From CAZYMF01 sp964648215 (GTDB taxonomy: Bacteria > Desulfobacterota > Binatia > HRBIN30 > JACQVA1): a stretch of DNA of 15,590 nucleotides. The position numbers and the translations under genes were made by a program. The notes beneath the pieces are model-generated. The model did no database searches, had not been told where the DNA came from, and saw nothing but the letters and a program-made list of their open reading frames with translations. This document shows positions 13,692-15,590 of the stretch, in pieces. The DNA lies in NCBI GenBank assembly GCA_964648215.1, contig CAZYMF010000111.1, positions 1-15,590 on the forward strand. Reading direction: 5' to 3'. Each line of letters begins with the position of its first letter. Position 1 is the first letter of the stretch.

Positions 13692-15590
13692 ATGGCGGCG
13701 GGCTGGGAGTTCTGGATCGACGTCGGCGGCACGTTCACCGACTGCCTCGGCCGCGCGCCGGACGGCTCGATTCGCGCTTACAAGCTGCTGAGCACCGGGG
13801 TCTACAACGGCCGGGTCGGCGCGGGCTCGTCGCGGGAAGCCATCGTCGATCCCGGGCGCCGTGGCGATCCGGCAGGCTTCTTCGTCGGCTACGAGCTCCG
13901 CACCGTCCCAACCGGCGGCGACACGGCTAGCAGCCACCGCGTGGCGGGCTTCGACCCGGATACCGGCACGCTGCGCCTCGACCCGCCGCTTCCGGCCCGG
14001 CCCACACCCGGGTCGTCCTACGAGCTCACAGCGGAAGAGCCGGCGCCGATCACGGGCATTCGTTGGCTGCTCGGCAAGGGACTCGCCGAGGACATCGGCG
14101 CCGTCACGGTCAAGCTCGGCACCACCCGCGGCACCAACGCCCTGCTCGAGCGCCAGGGCGCGCCGGTGGCTTTCGTCACCACCCGCGGCCTCGGCGACGT
14201 GCTGCGCATCGCCGAGCAGAACCGGCCGCGGCTGTTCGATCTGCGTATCCGCAAACCGGCCGACCTCTACAGAGAGATCGTCGAGGTCGACGAGCGACTC
14301 GATGCCGCCGGCAACGTGCTCGTGCCGCTCGATCCGCAGGCGTTGCGCGAGCCGCTGCGACAGGTTCGCGAGCGCGGCATCGATGCCCTCGCCGTCTGCC
14401 TGCTGCACTCGTACCGCAATCCCGTTCACGAGGAGATCGTCGAGCGAATCGCGCGCGAGGTCGGCTTCGCGCAGATCTCGCTGTCGTCCCGCCTGTCGCC
14501 GCTGCAGAAGATCGTCGCCCGCGGCGACACCACCGTCGTCGACGCCTACCTGACCCCGATCGTGCGCCAGTACGTCGCGGCCATTCGCGCCAGGCTTCCC
14601 CGAGCAACCTTGAAGCTGATGACCAGCGCCGGCGGGCTGGCCGACGCGGAGAGCTTCGTCGGCAAGGACAGCGTTCTCTCTGGGCCGGCGGGCGGCGTGG
14701 TCGGGCAGGCGATGGTGGCGCGGCGCGCCGGCTTCGGGAAATCGATCGGCTTCGACATGGGCGGCACCAGCACCGACGTCAGCCGCTACGACGGCGAGTA
14801 CGAGCGGCGCTTCGAGATGGAGGTCAACGATCCCGAATCCGACGCCGGCGTGCGCATCGTGGCGCCGATGCTGGCCATCGAGACGGTGGCGGCGGGCGGC
14901 GGCTCGATCTGCTGGTTCGACGGCCAGAAGCCGGTGGTCGGCCCACGTAGCGCCGGCGCTGATCCGGGGCCCGCCTGCTACGGTCGTGGCGGTCCCCTGG
15001 CCGTCACCGACGTGAACCTCTTCCTGGGCAAGATTCTGCCGCAGGACTTCGCCTTCCCGCTCGACGGCGACGCCGTGGCGCGCCGGCTCGACGCGTTGGT
15101 CGACGAGATCGCCGCCGCCACGGGCCGGCGCTACGCCCGCGAGGAGCTCGCCGCCGGGTTCACCACCATCGCCAACGCCAACATGGCCGCGGCAATCCGC
15201 AAGATCTCGCTCGCTCGTGGCTACGACGTGCGCGAGTACGTCCTGGTGAGCTTCGGCGGCGCCGGCGCCCAGCATGCCTGCGCCATAGCGCGCGAGCTCG
15301 GCGTGCGGCGCATTCTTCTCCACCCCTATGCGGGGGTGCTGAGCGCCTTCGGTATCGGCATGGCCGACGTGAAGAAGCTCGCCGCCCGTGACGTCGGCCG
15401 GCCCTGCACGGCCGCCACCTTGGCGGCAACGGAGGCGATCTTCTCGCAACTGGAACGGGAGCTGCGCGACAACGTGGCGGCCGAGGGCATCCGCGCGGAC
15501 GCCATCACCGCCGCCCGCTTCCTCGATCTCCGCTACGCCGGGCAGAGCAGCACCATCACCGTTCCCCGCCCCGCCGACGGCGACTACGCC
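13692..15590 (+). CDS. Hydantoinase A/5-oxoprolinase-like protein (3' truncated)
   Basis: The frame is open from ATG 13692 to the window end (633 codons, no stop). AAGAGGA precedes the ATG. The HyuA-type ATPase core shows IDVGGTFTD (D10-D17), LGTTRGTNALLER (about 142-154), LSGPAGG, FDMGGTSTDVSR (354-365), AADPGPACYG-like AGADPGPACYG (D424) and SFGGAGAQHACAIA. These enzymes open cyclic amides (5-oxoproline, hydantoins) with ATP. Unlike compact HyuA, about 80 residues (37-118) are inserted after the first strand-turn, between KLLSTG and ITGIRWLLG. I recall such an insert in long fused HyuA-HyuB proteins of planctomycetes and related groups, but have not verified it. A HyuB half may follow outside the window. 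Its antisense strand carries a long open frame, an artefact. Substrate is uncertain. Confidence 0.9.
   Translation, partial: MAAGWEFWIDVGGTFTDCLGRAPDGSIRAYKLLSTGVYNGRVGAGSSREAIVDPGRRGDPAGFFVGYELRTVPTGGDTASSHRVAGFDPDTGTLRLDPPLPARPTPGSSYELTAEEPAPITGIRWLLGKGLAEDIGAVTVKLGTTRGTNALLERQGAPVAFVTTRGLGDVLRIAEQNRPRLFDLRIRKPADLYREIVEVDERLDAAGNVLVPLDPQALREPLRQVRERGIDALAVCLLHSYRNPVHEEIVERIAREVGFAQISLSSRLSPLQKIVARGDTTVVDAYLTPIVRQYVAAIRARLPRATLKLMTSAGGLADAESFVGKDSVLSGPAGGVVGQAMVARRAGFGKSIGFDMGGTSTDVSRYDGEYERRFEMEVNDPESDAGVRIVAPMLAIETVAAGGGSICWFDGQKPVVGPRSAGADPGPACYGRGGPLAVTDVNLFLGKILPQDFAFPLDGDAVARRLDALVDEIAAATGRRYAREELAAGFTTIANANMAAAIRKISLARGYDVREYVLVSFGGAGAQHACAIARELGVRRILLHPYAGVLSAFGIGMADVKKLAARDVGRPCTAATLAATEAIFSQLERELRDNVAAEGIRADAITAARFLDLRYAGQSSTITVPRPADGDYA

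Noticed and set aside
13491..15449. Open frame of about 650 codons upstream of engB, on the minus strand
   Set aside because: It is antisense to the oxoprolinase-like gene, whose motifs are unmistakable. The long open frame is a by-product of high GC at third positions.

Overview
The window is GC-rich bacterial DNA that looks like a piece of a metagenome-assembled genome. It holds two runs of N: 10 at 5956-5965 and 100 at 12514-12613. A secreted protein with a long Thr-Pro linker, an EtfD-type membrane iron-sulfur oxidoreductase beside an acyl-CoA dehydrogenase, and an LLM-class (F420-type) oxidoreductase together suggest an uncultured deltaproteobacterial-grade lineage such as Binatota/Desulfobacterota. 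That placement is an inference from gene style, not from a marker-gene tree.

Layout from left to right. (1) 1-1070: the 3' part of a secreted Cys-rich, Thr-Pro-repeat protein. (2) 1204-2289: a 2[4Fe-4S] ferredoxin fused through a Pro/Ala linker to a zinc ribbon and a helical tail. It converges on a DUF192 lipoprotein-like gene (2315-2782, minus). (3) 2903-4942: EtfD/HdrD-like membrane Fe-S protein, divergent from DUF192 and convergent with an acyl-CoA dehydrogenase (4998-6148, minus, interrupted by the 10-N gap). (4) Plus strand: an LLM flavin/F420 oxidoreductase (6351-7283), an N-carbamoylputrescine amidase-like nitrilase (7329-8216) and seryl-tRNA synthetase (8291-9568). (5) Minus strand 12729 down to 9572: a tightly overlapping set of a family 2 glycosyltransferase (with the 100-N gap), an unrecognised helical protein, a SplB-like radical SAM protein and glutamate racemase. 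All three junctions are stop/start overlaps. (6) engB (12897-13490, minus), then a hairpin-rich intergenic element, then a hydantoinase A/5-oxoprolinase-like gene (13692 to the window end, plus).

Two functional themes stand out. The acyl-CoA dehydrogenase and the EtfD-like protein would be the first and last steps of one electron route: acyl-CoA to ETF to EtfD to menaquinone. No etfAB lies in the window. The overlapping minus-strand set ties murI, a peptidoglycan precursor gene, to a glycosyltransferase and a SplB-like radical SAM enzyme that seems to lack the lyase's hydrogen-donor cysteine, so it may be a different chemistry. I see no CRISPR array, tRNA, rRNA, insertion sequence or phage gene. 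No intergenic stretch exceeds about 200 bp. Nothing here is a clear new system. The best leads are the overlapping SplB-like set, the ferredoxin-zinc ribbon fusion and the inserted domain in the oxoprolinase-like protein.
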